A DNA stretch of 64,000 nucleotides from Galbibacter sp035306585 (GCF_035306585.1 NZ_DATGNU010000010.1:1-64000); one strand, 5' to 3'. Counted from the first letter of the stretch, positions 10,001 through 18,156 are shown. Notes: a model not told the origin generated them from the letters alone. Numbers and translations are program-made.

Positions 10001-10248
10001 TGAAGCATTAAAACGGGCCAGTTTTCTTTTTTGGCCAAGTTATAACGCTTGATGTTACCGCAGAAGTTGATCACAAAGAATAACATGATCAATTCAAACC
10101 ACCAGGTGTTATATATCCAAATTTTTGAGGTTTCTGTATTGTACCAACTTTCGATAAAGGTACCCATGGCCAAGGCTACTGCAAATACTACAAACAAGAT
10201 GGCCATTAAACGCGTAGAGAATAGTATTTTCTTAAGGGAGTCTAACAT
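7018..10248 (-). CDS. ccsBA: Fused cytochrome c biogenesis protein CcsB-CcsA (ResB-ResC)
   Basis: System II cytochrome c assembly: moves heme across the inner membrane and attaches it to apocytochromes. I start at ATG 10248 (1076 residues) because the upstream TTG is part of a -7 promoter box. N-terminal ResB-like part: membrane segments near residues 10-30, 47-65 and 80-95, then a large outer domain. A membrane segment near 440-458 is followed by a second signal-peptide-like stretch at about 460-485 (VLALFLVGNTWAQ) and a histidine-rich stretch (DEHEHAH, HLHR) at about 495-517. The C-terminal CcsA part has some eight membrane segments with the WWD-type heme motif WGWDPKETWAL near residue 970 and membrane-flanking histidines. 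Length is usual for Bacteroidota fusions. Confidence 0.92.
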   Translation of the reverse strand: MLDSLKKILFSTRLMAILFVVFAVALAMGTFIESWYNTETSKIWIYNTWWFELIMLFFVINFCGNIKRYNLAKKENWPVLMLHLSFIIILIGAGVTRYIGYEGIMPIREGQTVDYMLTQKKYVTVLVDGEINGEPKRKSLQDEIMVSKMGRKTSLPWKSDFNGQDFEISYAGFIQGAEEGLVEDENGETYLKLVEAGGGDRHDHYLKEGEVANVHNILFALNKHTPGAVNITITDTLSTIEPPFEGTYLRMADQFQGEVTKDSVQPLMYRSLYSMAGMQFVLPDPVVKGYYGIVETEQKMANQADALILDVTTNGETKQVRLLGGSGIISKPESISVGGLDFHLSFGSIKVELPFSITLNDFVAEKYPGTEKGYSSYMSRITVNDERTFDFDIYMNHVLDHGGHRFFQASFNPDEKGTILSVNHDWWGTWITYLGYTILYIGLIAIMFVGNTRFRKLGKMLKKVKAKKATMTAVLALFLVGNTWAQVYENEPNKDEHEHAHVQQEEVEAVDNAHLHRAPTKHEVDSILKTTIVSKEHAAKFGALVIQDYEGRMKPVNTFASQLMRKIHGSETFNGMDENQILLSMLQNPPLWYNVEFVYITKKNDSIRKIVNAPEGQKYLKAVDFFEGLDYKLGPYLEEAYSTNTPNQFQTDFKNFDLKLGLLNQALGGNILRIFPLPEDENNKWISLTDYQKGDFHVSDSLYANFINKSLSFYLMTLENAKRTGDYSQADKLLEAFKQNQKNYGAEVMPSDRKIEVELKYNQFNIFEELLNWYGLIGILLFTVIILQIFKEKSVYTTIIKLGKIALFVCFLLHTAGLIARWYISGHAPWSDAYESILFVGWSTAALGLIFGRKSDLTIASTAFVTAIILFGAHLNWIDPSIANLQPVLDSYWLMIHVSVIVGSYGPFTLGMILGLVTLFLMIFTTEKNKKRMGINVQELIIINEMALTVGLVMLTIGNFLGGQWANESWGRYWGWDPKETWALVSIMVYAFVIHMRLVPGLRSKWAFSFASVVAYFSIMMTYFGVNFYLVGLHSYASGDKVITPNSVYYSVAFVVIVGAISYWRFKKMYKKKNID

Positions 10249-10284
10249 TAGATATTCTGATTTTACCAATTGATTTTCCGACGG

Positions 10285-10292
10285 CAAAAATA
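10285..10292 (-). promoter_or_regulatory. -7 promoter box of ccsBA
   Basis: Minus strand TATTTTTG fits TANNTTTG; predicted transcription start near 10279, about 31 bases before the ATG at 10248. No TTG at the -33 spacing. Confidence 0.5.
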
Positions 10293-10443
10293 AGGCCTTT
10301 TTAGGAGTTTAAACGTTAAAAATTCATTTAATTATGGGGATTTGAGAGGAATCCGACAATATTGCCCTAATTAGAACCACAGCAGTCAAATTCAGTGTAT
10401 CGTTAAAAAAAAAGTTCAAGAAAGTTCAGCAGATTTTGCCCCC

Positions 10444-10911
10444 CTAAACAAACTTTAAAAGCAGTACAATTTGACCAAGATGATAGGCGTCATGTTGTAA
10501 TATGCCATGGATATGTTTGTAATAATTCATCTGGTTTGGGGCATATACTTTTGCCAAATCATCTTCAGTGATCGTCTCCAAGTATAGTATCCATGCTTGT
10601 TGGCTTTGCTGAAAGGCTTCCAATGTTTTTATCCATGCTCTATCAGAGGTGTCCATAATTTCTTTAAAATAATTATTCTTTGGAGTCTTCAACACCTCTC
10701 CATTAACGCGCTTCAAGACATTTTCCCTCCAGTTTATCATGTGATAAACAATCTCCCATATGGTATTACAATTATCAAGTGGTCTTGCCGCAGCCTTGCT
10801 TGCGGTAAGACTATTCAATTTTGAAACAATGGTCACATCCAACCATGGCTCTTGGTTATACAAATCTTCAAAAAGACTACTCATTCGCATTCCTTCGGCT
10901 GATTGATCCAT
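10444..10911 (-). CDS. DinB-like metal-binding four-helix protein
   Basis: 155 residues of the DinB/YfiT superfamily: small alpha-helical bundles, usually binding a divalent metal through three histidines, often acting as thiol-dependent transferases. Candidate ligands are His in IWEIVYHMINWRENV (about residue 56) and the pair in LQHDAYHLGQIVLLL near the C-terminus, which is the family's HxxxH signature. Not secreted. It follows the VanX-like gene on the same strand but with an 80-base gap, so co-transcription is uncertain. The substrate is unknown. Confidence 0.82.
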   Translation of the reverse strand: MDQSAEGMRMSSLFEDLYNQEPWLDVTIVSKLNSLTASKAAARPLDNCNTIWEIVYHMINWRENVLKRVNGEVLKTPKNNYFKEIMDTSDRAWIKTLEAFQQSQQAWILYLETITEDDLAKVYAPNQMNYYKHIHGILQHDAYHLGQIVLLLKFV

Positions 10912-10990
10912 GAGGTTTGATTTTTTTGCTTTAATTTATCAGTAGATTTATAGTATAAGTAGCCTTATACAGCAATTCAGCAAAACGCCT

Positions 10991-11716
10991 CTACTCACAG
11001 TCCCAACGAAAGTTGGCTATCGGATATCCCAAAGTGGGGCGGTAATTATAATGCCACCATTCAGATGTAATTGCTCCAAAACCATAGGCTTCCATTCCCG
11101 ACTTCAAGAGCTTTCTATTATCCAACACCTGCTTAGGAAGTTCTTGATAAGCATGTCTTGCCTTTCTTCCAAAAAAGTCAAATGTAGTTCCCATATCGAG
11201 TTGCTCCCCCTCTAAGGTAGTCAAGGTGATATCTACCGCTCCACCTTTATTGTGTATGGAACCCTTTGCCGGGTTTGCCACATAAGTAGCATTTGGAACA
11301 ATCTCCCACATTTTCTTTTGCACGTCATGAGGGCGGTAACAATCAAAAAACTTGATACGATACCCTTGCTCCATAAAGGCTTTGTTTGCTTTTATTAGAG
11401 CCTTGGCGGTAATCGCCCGAACGTAGCACTCCCCACATTGATATACCTGAGCTTTTAAAAAATTATTTTCAGTAGCATAGCGCATGTCGTACACAAAGTC
11501 ATCACTATAATCTGCTAGTCGTACAAAGGTGGTATCGGCAAGGGTACTTAAATCGGGCACTTGTTTTTTCACCACCTCAGGCAACTTTGCAACGGTATCT
11601 ACTGCTGCAACTGTGTCAACTGTTGCAAGGTTCAGCTGCTGGATTGATTTCTTTTGCGAGGGCTCTTTACAACTCATAAAGAGGCCAACTATACTAAGTA
11701 CTAAAAATAACTTCAT
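10991..11716 (-). CDS. D-Ala-D-Ala dipeptidase, M15D (VanX/DdpX-like) lipoprotein
   Basis: Zinc dipeptidase that cleaves D-Ala-D-Ala. 241 residues with a lipoprotein signal MKLFLVLSIVGLFMSC, so it acts in the periplasm, unlike cytoplasmic VanX. The M15 signature is complete: His and Asp in SIHNKGGAVDITL (about residues 157-166) and Glu-x-x-His in EWWHYNY near residue 220. FFDCYRPHDVQKKMW is also typical. A spacer rich in Val, Asp, Thr and Ala (TVDTVAAVDTVAK) links the lipid anchor to the enzyme domain. No van resistance genes are nearby, so the likely role is recycling of peptidoglycan dipeptides (inference). Divergent from nirB. Confidence 0.88.
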   Translation of the reverse strand: MKLFLVLSIVGLFMSCKEPSQKKSIQQLNLATVDTVAAVDTVAKLPEVVKKQVPDLSTLADTTFVRLADYSDDFVYDMRYATENNFLKAQVYQCGECYVRAITAKALIKANKAFMEQGYRIKFFDCYRPHDVQKKMWEIVPNATYVANPAKGSIHNKGGAVDITLTTLEGEQLDMGTTFDFFGRKARHAYQELPKQVLDNRKLLKSGMEAYGFGAITSEWWHYNYRPTLGYPIANFRWDCE

Positions 11717-11733
11717 GTAAAAAACTTGTTTTT

Positions 11734-11741
11734 CAAATGTA
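11734..11741 (-). promoter_or_regulatory. -7 promoter box of the VanX-like gene
   Basis: Minus strand TACATTTG (TANNTTTG), 18 bases upstream of the start codon; no -33 TTG at the right spacing. Confidence 0.5.
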
Positions 11742-11893
11742 GAAAAAATTTAGGGATCCCCATTTGATCGAACATTCAAATCGGAAGTTCAACCCCCTTA
11801 ATTTTAAACAATCCTTAAAATGAGCGCTCAAATTTTCAATATCCTTAAAAATAGATACTCTACGTAGTTTTAACCTCTATTATCAAACTACAA

Positions 11894-11933
11894 ATAAGTA
11901 TTTATACGTATATTTGATACGTAAATCACTTAT
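11894..11933 (+). promoter_or_regulatory. 40-base dyad covering the nirB promoter
   Basis: Outer arms ATAAGT (11894-11899) and ACTTAT (11928-11933), inner arms ATACGTAT-like (11904-11911) and ATACGTAA (11917-11924). The -7 box TATATTTG (11909-11916) sits in the centre and there is no -33 TTG, so the promoter probably needs or is blocked by a protein bound here. ATAAGTA also matches the NarL half-site AKRRGTA. Other palindromes upstream are CTACGTAG (11860-11867) and TGAGCGCTCA (11821-11830). The dyad ends 2 bases before the ATG, so the leader would be very short. Confidence 0.55.
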
Positions 11934-11935
11934 AT

Positions 11936-14449
11936 ATGAAAAAACTTATTGTAATCGGAAATGGTATGGTCGGGTATAAGTTCTGTGAAAAACTGGTGAG
12001 CTCCGACAGAAGTGATGAATTTGACATTACGGTTTTTGGAGAAGAATCAAGACCGGCATATGATAGAGTTCATTTAAGTGAATATATGAATGAAAAATCC
12101 GCGGAGCAGCTTTTGCTCGCTTCGGCAGATTGGTACAAAGAAAACAATATCAAATTACACACCTCTTCCTTGGTGTCAGAAATTGATACCAAGAACAAGC
12201 AAATTATCACCTATAAAAATGAAGCCTTCCCTTATGACTCCCTTATCATTGCAACAGGATCTTCAGCTTTTATCCCCCCTATAGAGGGACTCGATAAAAA
12301 AGGAGTGTTTGTCTACAGAACATTAGAGGATTTGGAGGCCATCAAAACCTATGTAAAACAACTCAAAAAACAGGGACGAAATGAAGCCGCTGTTTTAGGC
12401 GGTGGTCTTCTGGGATTAGAGGCGGCAAACGCGGCCAAGGCCTTAGGACTGAACACCAATGTTATAGAATTTGCTTCACGTCTAATGCCAAGACAGCTCG
12501 ATGAGGCCGCTAGCACTTTATTGGTCTCAAAAATTCAACATTTAGGCATAAGTGTCCTATTAGAAAAATCTACCAAAGCTATCCTAGGTGACTCCGCCAT
12601 AGCAGCTATGGAGTTTAGTGATAACACCCAATTAAAATCTGATATCTTAATCATTTCTGCAGGAATACGCCCTAGAGATGAATTGGCTAGAGCTGCTGGG
12701 ATTGCCGTTGGTGATCGCGGAGGAATCCAAGTGAACAACAAAATGCAAACCTCAGAAAAAGATATTTATGCCATTGGAGAGGTTGCGCTCTACAACCAAT
12801 CCATCTATGGTTTGGTAGCGCCAGGCTATGACATGGCAAAGGTGGCTGTAGCACAGCTACTGGAAGACCCGAAGCACACTATGGACTCCGAAATCGACAT
12901 GTCCACGCAATTAAAACTCATAGGAACTGAAGTAGGGAGTTTTGGCGATCCTTTTATCTCAGATAAAAGTGTTTCTGTGATTACCTATGAAAACAAGTTC
13001 AAGGGCATCTACAAACGAATTAACATAAGTAAAGATGGCCAAAAACTATTGGGAGGAATCCTAGTTGGAGACACCTCAGACTACCACGCTCTTTTCCAAT
13101 TGTACAGCAACCAAATAAAGCTTCCAGAAAACCCAGAAGACCTCATTTTAGGGTCTCGTGGTGCTGAAACTAGCAGCTCAGCCAATGTACTAGACCTACC
13201 GGATACTGCACAGATTTGCTCCTGTGAGAGTGTCAGCAAAGGACAAATATGCGGAGTACTTAAAGATGGAAGCTGTAGTAGCCTCTCTGATGTGATAAGC
13301 GCAACTAAAGCCACAACAGGTTGTGGTGGCTGCAAACCCATGGTAAGCGACCTTGTGGAAAGCACATTGAAATCCTTTGGTAAAGAAGTGAAACAAACCA
13401 TTTGTGAACACTTTAATTATAATAGACAAGAACTCTATGACCTGATCAAAATTAATAAAATCATCACTTTTGATCAAGCTTTGAACCTATTTGGCAGCGG
13501 CAATGGATGCGAAACTTGCAAGCCATTATTGGCCTCTCTTTTTTCAAGTATCTATATGGAAACAGCCAATAGACAAGTCGAAATTCAAGATTCTAATGAT
13601 CGCTTTTTAGCGAATATTCAAAGAAATGGCACCTATTCGGTTGTTCCTCGAGTAGCTGGTGGTGAAATTACCCCAGAAAAACTGATCGTTCTGGGAGAGG
13701 TCGCTCAAAAATTTAACCTCTACACCAAAATTACCGGGGGACAACGAATCGATTTGTTCGGAGCTCAATTACATGAGCTCCCCCTTATATGGAAAGAACT
13801 TATCGAGGCTGGATTTGAAAGTGGACATGCTTATGGCAAATCATTGCGCACCGTTAAAAGTTGTGTAGGTTCTACCTGGTGTCGTTTTGGTATGCACGAA
13901 AGCGTGTCCTTTGCCATTGAAATTGAGAACAGGTATAGAGGCCTAAGATCACCACACAAACTCAAAGGTGGTGTTTCCGGGTGTATACGGGAATGTGCGG
14001 AGGCTAGAGGTAAAGATTTTGGACTTATTGCTGTGGAAGGCGGTTGGAACCTTTACGTATGTGGCAATGGGGGCGCAAACCCTAAACATGCCATACTACT
14101 AGCGCAGCAATTAGATGAAAAGACGTGTATCCAATACTTAGACCGCTTTTTGATGTACTATATTCGAACTGCAGCACCGCTGATGCGAACGGCTGCATGG
14201 CTTGAGAAATTAGACGGAGGAATATCCTATCTTAAAAAAGTGATAGTAGATGATGCTCTAGGACTAGCTACAGAACTAGAAAATGAAATGCAAGGCCTGG
14301 TAAATCACTATGAGTGTGAATGGAAACAAGCTATAGAAGACCCAGAGATGAGTAAGCGCTTTAAACATTTTGTCAACTCTGACCACAGCGATGACACTCT
14401 TACTTTTATACCCTTAAGAGACCAGAAGATGCCCAGGGCATGGACTTAA
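11936..14449 (+). CDS. nirB: NADH-dependent assimilatory nitrite reductase, large subunit NirB
   Basis: Reduces nitrite to ammonium with NADH in the cytoplasm, using FAD, [2Fe-2S], [4Fe-4S] and siroheme. 837 residues, full length. In order: FAD-binding GNGMVGYKF at residues 8-16; NADH-binding GGGLLGLEAA near 156; a BFD-like [2Fe-2S] domain with CSCES near 428 and CGGCKP near 463; a second BFD-like segment ending in CETCKP near 525; a ferredoxin-like half domain; and the siroheme/[4Fe-4S] motif Cys-x5-Cys (CVGSTWC, near 643) plus Cys-x3-Cys (CIREC, near 683). First gene of a cluster with nirD, DUF4202 and a two-component system. Confidence 0.95.
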   Translation: MKKLIVIGNGMVGYKFCEKLVSSDRSDEFDITVFGEESRPAYDRVHLSEYMNEKSAEQLLLASADWYKENNIKLHTSSLVSEIDTKNKQIITYKNEAFPYDSLIIATGSSAFIPPIEGLDKKGVFVYRTLEDLEAIKTYVKQLKKQGRNEAAVLGGGLLGLEAANAAKALGLNTNVIEFASRLMPRQLDEAASTLLVSKIQHLGISVLLEKSTKAILGDSAIAAMEFSDNTQLKSDILIISAGIRPRDELARAAGIAVGDRGGIQVNNKMQTSEKDIYAIGEVALYNQSIYGLVAPGYDMAKVAVAQLLEDPKHTMDSEIDMSTQLKLIGTEVGSFGDPFISDKSVSVITYENKFKGIYKRINISKDGQKLLGGILVGDTSDYHALFQLYSNQIKLPENPEDLILGSRGAETSSSANVLDLPDTAQICSCESVSKGQICGVLKDGSCSSLSDVISATKATTGCGGCKPMVSDLVESTLKSFGKEVKQTICEHFNYNRQELYDLIKINKIITFDQALNLFGSGNGCETCKPLLASLFSSIYMETANRQVEIQDSNDRFLANIQRNGTYSVVPRVAGGEITPEKLIVLGEVAQKFNLYTKITGGQRIDLFGAQLHELPLIWKELIEAGFESGHAYGKSLRTVKSCVGSTWCRFGMHESVSFAIEIENRYRGLRSPHKLKGGVSGCIRECAEARGKDFGLIAVEGGWNLYVCGNGGANPKHAILLAQQLDEKTCIQYLDRFLMYYIRTAAPLMRTAAWLEKLDGGISYLKKVIVDDALGLATELENEMQGLVNHYECEWKQAIEDPEMSKRFKHFVNSDHSDDTLTFIPLRDQKMPRAWT

Positions 14450-14516
14450 TTTGAGATGATAACACCCATAAATTGATTGTGATTTTAAAACATTTTCAAA
14501 ACATAAATAGTAGACT

Positions 14517-14894
14517 ATGGAACAACTACTCCAACAATACGACACCGTCCCTGAACACAAAGTTATGCATTGGTTTAAAGCGGGAATAGTTTCTGATTTT
14601 CCAGAAAATGCCGGTGCATGTGTGAAATACAAATTCAAACAAATAGCCGTCTATAATTTTGGTCGAGGTAAACAGTGGTATGCCTGTCAAAATCTGTGTC
14701 CTCATAAAATGGAAATGGTGCTATCCAGGGGAATGATTGGTGATCTTAGTGGAATTCCCAAGGTAGCTTGCCCCTTGCACAAAAAAACCTTCTCTCTAGA
14801 AAATGGTGAAAGTTTATGTGGAGATCATCTCAAATTAGCCACCTATCCCATCAAAATTGAAAACGAAAATGTGTATATTGGCTTTGTGGATTAA
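14517..14894 (+). CDS. nirD: Nitrite reductase small subunit NirD (Rieske-type)
   Basis: Small partner of NirB, 125 residues. A Rieske fold is shown by CPHKM near residue 61 and CPLHKKTFSLENG near residue 83, so both Cys-x-His and Cys-x2-His pairs are present; many NirD proteins have lost them, hence this one may carry a [2Fe-2S] cluster. It lies 67 bases after nirB and 12 bases before the DUF4202 gene. Confidence 0.92.
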   Translation: MEQLLQQYDTVPEHKVMHWFKAGIVSDFPENAGACVKYKFKQIAVYNFGRGKQWYACQNLCPHKMEMVLSRGMIGDLSGIPKVACPLHKKTFSLENGESLCGDHLKLATYPIKIENENVYIGFVD

Positions 14895-14906
14895 TTACAC
14901 CAACAA

Positions 14907-15491
14907 ATGAGTCAAGAGAAATTTCAACAAGCCATTCAACAGATCGATCAACTCAATGCCGAGGATCCAAATACTGAATCTTATAATGGCATAGACTATC
15001 CTAAAGAATTGTTATATGCCCAACGTATGAGTGAGGCACTTGACCAATTTGAACCCCAGGCCAAAGAAAGCCTGAAAATTGCAGCACGAGCACAGCATAT
15101 TGCACGTTGGAAGATTGATCGTCAGTCCTACCCTATGGATCGTGCAGGGTACTTAAAATGGCGTACAGATCTCAAAAAAATGCACGCGGAACTTACGGCA
15201 TCGATTTTAGAAAAAGTAGGCTATAACACAGAGTTCATTAAAGAAGTTGGTGATTTAATTCAAAAAAAACTACTCAAGAAAAACAATGATGCTCAAACCC
15301 TTGAAGATGTGGTTTGCCTGGTGTTCTTGAACTATTACTTTGTTGATTTTTCTGAAAAACACACCCAAGAAAAACTCATCGGCATTATTCAAAAAACTTG
15401 GGCCAAAATGTCCGAAAAAGGACAAGCTTCAGCCTTAGCTTTGGACCTTGGCACCCCTACTCGTGCCTTGATTGAAAAAGCTTTGTCTTAG
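14907..15491 (+). CDS. DUF4202 family protein, nitrite-reductase neighbour
   Basis: 194-residue soluble protein that I recognise as DUF4202, a family of unknown function often found beside nitrite or nitrate reductase genes. The most characteristic stretch is AARAQHIARWKIDRQSYP followed by GYLKWR (about residues 58-85), with His, Arg and Trp residues that could form an active site in a helical, HD-like fold (inference). No signal peptide, no cysteine cluster. It starts 12 bases after nirD and ends 27 bases before the sensor kinase, so it is almost certainly in the nir operon. It may be an enzyme or a maturation factor; nothing in the sequence decides. Confidence 0.85.
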   Translation: MSQEKFQQAIQQIDQLNAEDPNTESYNGIDYPKELLYAQRMSEALDQFEPQAKESLKIAARAQHIARWKIDRQSYPMDRAGYLKWRTDLKKMHAELTASILEKVGYNTEFIKEVGDLIQKKLLKKNNDAQTLEDVVCLVFLNYYFVDFSEKHTQEKLIGIIQKTWAKMSEKGQASALALDLGTPTRALIEKALS

Positions 15492-15518
15492 AAATCGAAT
15501 ACGCAATAGCACAAAGGG

Positions 15519-17294
15519 ATGAATGTGGAGACAAAAAAACTAGATCAGACAACTTTTGTGAGATTGGAAAGACTATTCTTGATCACCATTACTTGTATTG
15601 GTATTTGTTTTTTCGTTGGCTACGGCATTGTCAACACTCAGTTAAAGGATCAAAAAAAAGACATCAGCTTACTAAGCACAACCCTAAAGCAGCGGGTTCT
15701 AAGTCAGAGCATAAGTAAAGCCCTAGTCACTATACCCTATAAATCACCAGAGAAAATAACGAAAGTAGAGTTAGGCACCGCTATAGCACAATGGAAAACC
15801 ATACACAATTCTTTAATTCATAAACTACAAGATTTAAAAACCGAAGACAGGGAGTTCATCCTAGCCTTAGATGAATCATTCCAAGGATTTTATACGGGCA
15901 TCAAATCAACCATTGATCAACTTGAGACACCAAGTCAAACTTCGACCCTGCAAGCCAAGGTAGAGGGTGTTTTAAAACTTGAAGAAAAGTATTTAAGCGA
16001 GCTCGATCCTCTTATCAAACATTACCAAAATCGTATCACACAACATACAGAAAGTCTTCAAACCCTTCTGATAGTTCTACTTGCCCTTGGAGTCGTGATG
16101 CTTCTAGTTGGCTTTTTCATCATCCTAAGACCAGCGGCAAAATACAGTAGTAAAATCATTAAGGAACTACTATCATCGGAAAAGAACGCCCAAGATAAAG
16201 CCCGGAATGCTGCTATTCTTAGTCAAGAAAAACAACACTCCATCAATGAGTTACAGACCATTAATTCCGCAGTGGAGCAGAGTTTGCTCTTCGCTAGAAT
16301 TGATCCACTGGGATATATCATCAGTGCAGGGAGCAAATTTTCAAGGTTTTTTAATTACAACCCTAGTGATACTGAAACTCAATTTTCACAACTCATAGCT
16401 CAAGAAGAAAAGGATCAAGAGCATTTTAACAACATTCTCAAGACCCACAAAAATACAGGTTGGCAGGGAGAGGTCCAGGGAAGCAATGCTAAAGGAGAAC
16501 CGTGCTGGTTCGAGATATCCATTACCCCCTACCATGGAGAAGATAACCAAGAAGCTTTACTAGTTATTTGTTTTGATATTACTCAGCGAAAAAAAGCCGA
16601 GCAACAGATCAACCAACTCACTAAAGAACACTTTGAATTGGAGATGAACCGTCAAAAAGAACTCTCATCTAAAATTATAGAGAATCAAGAACAGGAACAG
16701 AACCGCATAGCTAAAGATATACATGATGGTATTGGACAAATGCTTACGGGCTTAAAATATACCATCGAGAGTGTTCAACCTCACCATATAGAAACCACCC
16801 AGGAGAAAATCGAACAATTAAAAACCTTGACCTCTGAAATCATCAAAGGAGTCCGTACCGCGACATTTAACCTATCACCACCTGAACTTGCCGATTACGG
16901 TATCGCTGCCTCGCTTTCAAAGTTAAGCCAAGAACTCTCAAAATTTACAGCTAAAGAAATTGTCACTATAAATAAAACAGACTTTAACTTACGCCTCGAA
17001 CCTTTGGTAGAAATCAACATCTACAGAATCGTTCAAGAGGCCGTTAACAACGCCATTAAATACGCAGAATCTTCCCAGATCATAATCAGCATATCTCATA
17101 GTGAAGATATGTTAAGTATTGTCATCGACGACAATGGAAAAGGCTTCGATCCTCAGGATGCTAAAACCCAAGATGCACACCAAGGCATGGGACTCACCTT
17201 TATGAAAGAACGCATTTCATACATCAACGGTCGTTTATATATCTCCTCTAGTGAAAAAGTTGGTACTCGAGTGACTTTAAACATTCCTATGTAG
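15519..17294 (+). CDS. NarX-like sensor histidine kinase
   Basis: Membrane sensor that likely detects nitrate or nitrite and phosphorylates the regulator encoded next. 591 residues: membrane segment about 19-38, a periplasmic helical domain of about 140 residues beginning with LKQRVLSQSISKAL, like the PilJ/NarX-type ligand-binding bundle, a second membrane segment about 181-202, a coiled coil, a PAS domain about 250-355, then HisKA_3 with the phosphorylated His in AKDIHDGIGQML (about residue 401) and an HATPase domain with NNAIKYAES and DDNGKGFDP. The family pairs with NarL/LuxR-type regulators, which is what follows at a 56-base gap. The nitrate ligand is inferred from context. Confidence 0.9.
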   Translation: MNVETKKLDQTTFVRLERLFLITITCIGICFFVGYGIVNTQLKDQKKDISLLSTTLKQRVLSQSISKALVTIPYKSPEKITKVELGTAIAQWKTIHNSLIHKLQDLKTEDREFILALDESFQGFYTGIKSTIDQLETPSQTSTLQAKVEGVLKLEEKYLSELDPLIKHYQNRITQHTESLQTLLIVLLALGVVMLLVGFFIILRPAAKYSSKIIKELLSSEKNAQDKARNAAILSQEKQHSINELQTINSAVEQSLLFARIDPLGYIISAGSKFSRFFNYNPSDTETQFSQLIAQEEKDQEHFNNILKTHKNTGWQGEVQGSNAKGEPCWFEISITPYHGEDNQEALLVICFDITQRKKAEQQINQLTKEHFELEMNRQKELSSKIIENQEQEQNRIAKDIHDGIGQMLTGLKYTIESVQPHHIETTQEKIEQLKTLTSEIIKGVRTATFNLSPPELADYGIAASLSKLSQELSKFTAKEIVTINKTDFNLRLEPLVEINIYRIVQEAVNNAIKYAESSQIIISISHSEDMLSIVIDDNGKGFDPQDAKTQDAHQGMGLTFMKERISYINGRLYISSSEKVGTRVTLNIPM

Positions 17295-17324
17295 ATCAAC
17301 TGCCTTAAAGTACGTATTTTACAC

Positions 17325-17332
17325 TACTTTTG
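17325..17332 (+). promoter_or_regulatory. -7 promoter box before the response regulator gene
   Basis: TACTTTTG fits TANNTTTG, 18 bases before the ATG at 17351. Just upstream is AGTACGTA (17309-17316), similar to the ACGTA elements before nirB. The TTG at 17330 belongs to this box and is not the start codon. Confidence 0.5.
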
Positions 17333-17350
17333 TACTTAGAATCCAATAAG

Positions 17351-17992
17351 ATGAAAAAACATACACTAATCCTTGTAGACGATCACCCACTTGTTATCTC
17401 TGGAATCAAAGCCATGTTAGCAGACTCCACTGAATTTGAAATTATTGGTGATGCCAACGATGGTGAGCAGGCATTAGCATTAGTACAAACCATGGTGCCG
17501 GATCTACTGGTTCTCGATATTCGTATGCCTAAGCTTACAGGCATTGAAGTAGTTCAAAAATTAAAAGACCAGGGCTCTTCAATAAAGACATTACTACTCT
17601 CTATGCATGATTCTGAAGGGTATGTCCTAAATTCCATTAGGGCTGGTGCAGATGGTTATCTGCTCAAAGGGGCTACAAAAGAAGAAATAATCAAAGCCTT
17701 TCGCATTATTGTAAAGGGCGGTAAATTCTTCACCGGAGAGGTTTCCTCAAGTATTATCAGCAATTTTATAGATCAAAAACCACTGCAGTCTAAAAACGAT
17801 TTTAACTTAACCAAGCGCGAATTGCAAATCTTAAACTTGGTTTTACAAGGCATGAGCAATCAAGAAATTGCTGATGAATTAGAAATCAGTAAACGCACCG
17901 CGGAGGTGCATCGTTTTAATCTGATGAAAAAGATGGATGTTAAGAACCCTGTGGAACTCGCCAACAAAGCGCGTGAATATCAATTGACTTAA
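17351..17992 (+). CDS. NarL/FixJ-family response regulator
   Basis: DNA-binding partner of the preceding sensor kinase. 213 residues from ATG 17351 (MKKHTLILVDDHPLV); an upstream TTG would add seven residues taken from a promoter box. Receiver domain residues 1-120 with acidic pocket D10-D11 and phosphorylated Asp 56 in LVLDIRMPKL; LuxR-type helix-turn-helix at about 150-210 (LTKRELQILNLVLQGMSN, then ISKRTAEVHRFNLMKKM). The likely targets are the dyads at 11894-11933 and 18106-18129, which contain AAGTA/TACTT halves resembling NarL sites (inference). Last gene of the nirBD cluster. Confidence 0.9.
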   Translation: MKKHTLILVDDHPLVISGIKAMLADSTEFEIIGDANDGEQALALVQTMVPDLLVLDIRMPKLTGIEVVQKLKDQGSSIKTLLLSMHDSEGYVLNSIRAGADGYLLKGATKEEIIKAFRIIVKGGKFFTGEVSSSIISNFIDQKPLQSKNDFNLTKRELQILNLVLQGMSNQEIADELEISKRTAEVHRFNLMKKMDVKNPVELANKAREYQLT

Positions 17993-18105
17993 GGGCTATT
18001 CTGAAATTGTGAATTTCAACCACTTAAATTTTCCAGAAACGCATTTCAAAACGCTGCTGTTTCTAATTTGATAATTCTTCTAAAATAAGCACTTATCACT
18101 TCTAC

Positions 18106-18129
18106 AAATTAAGTATTTCTACTTAATTT
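18106..18129 (+). promoter_or_regulatory. Perfect 10-base-arm palindrome upstream of the nitrate reductase gene
   Basis: Arms AAATTAAGTA (18106-18115) and TACTTAATTT (18120-18129) are exact reverse complements around TTTC. A second, weaker palindrome ATAAG-CA-CTTAT lies at 18085-18096. The halves resemble NarL heptamers but face head to head, the opposite of the classical 7-2-7 arrangement. Best read as an operator for the adjacent regulator; not a terminator, since no hairpin with a GC stem is formed. Confidence 0.55.
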
Positions 18130-18156
18130 TAAATAAAAAACACGAACTATACTGAG

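Noticed and set aside
10991..11716. Vancomycin resistance gene
   Set aside because: VanX-like, but it is a lipoprotein with no vanH, vanA or regulator nearby; dipeptide recycling is more likely.
18003..18017. GAAATT/AATTTC hairpin just after the response regulator gene
   Set aside because: A/T-only six-base stem with no following T run; too weak to call a terminator.
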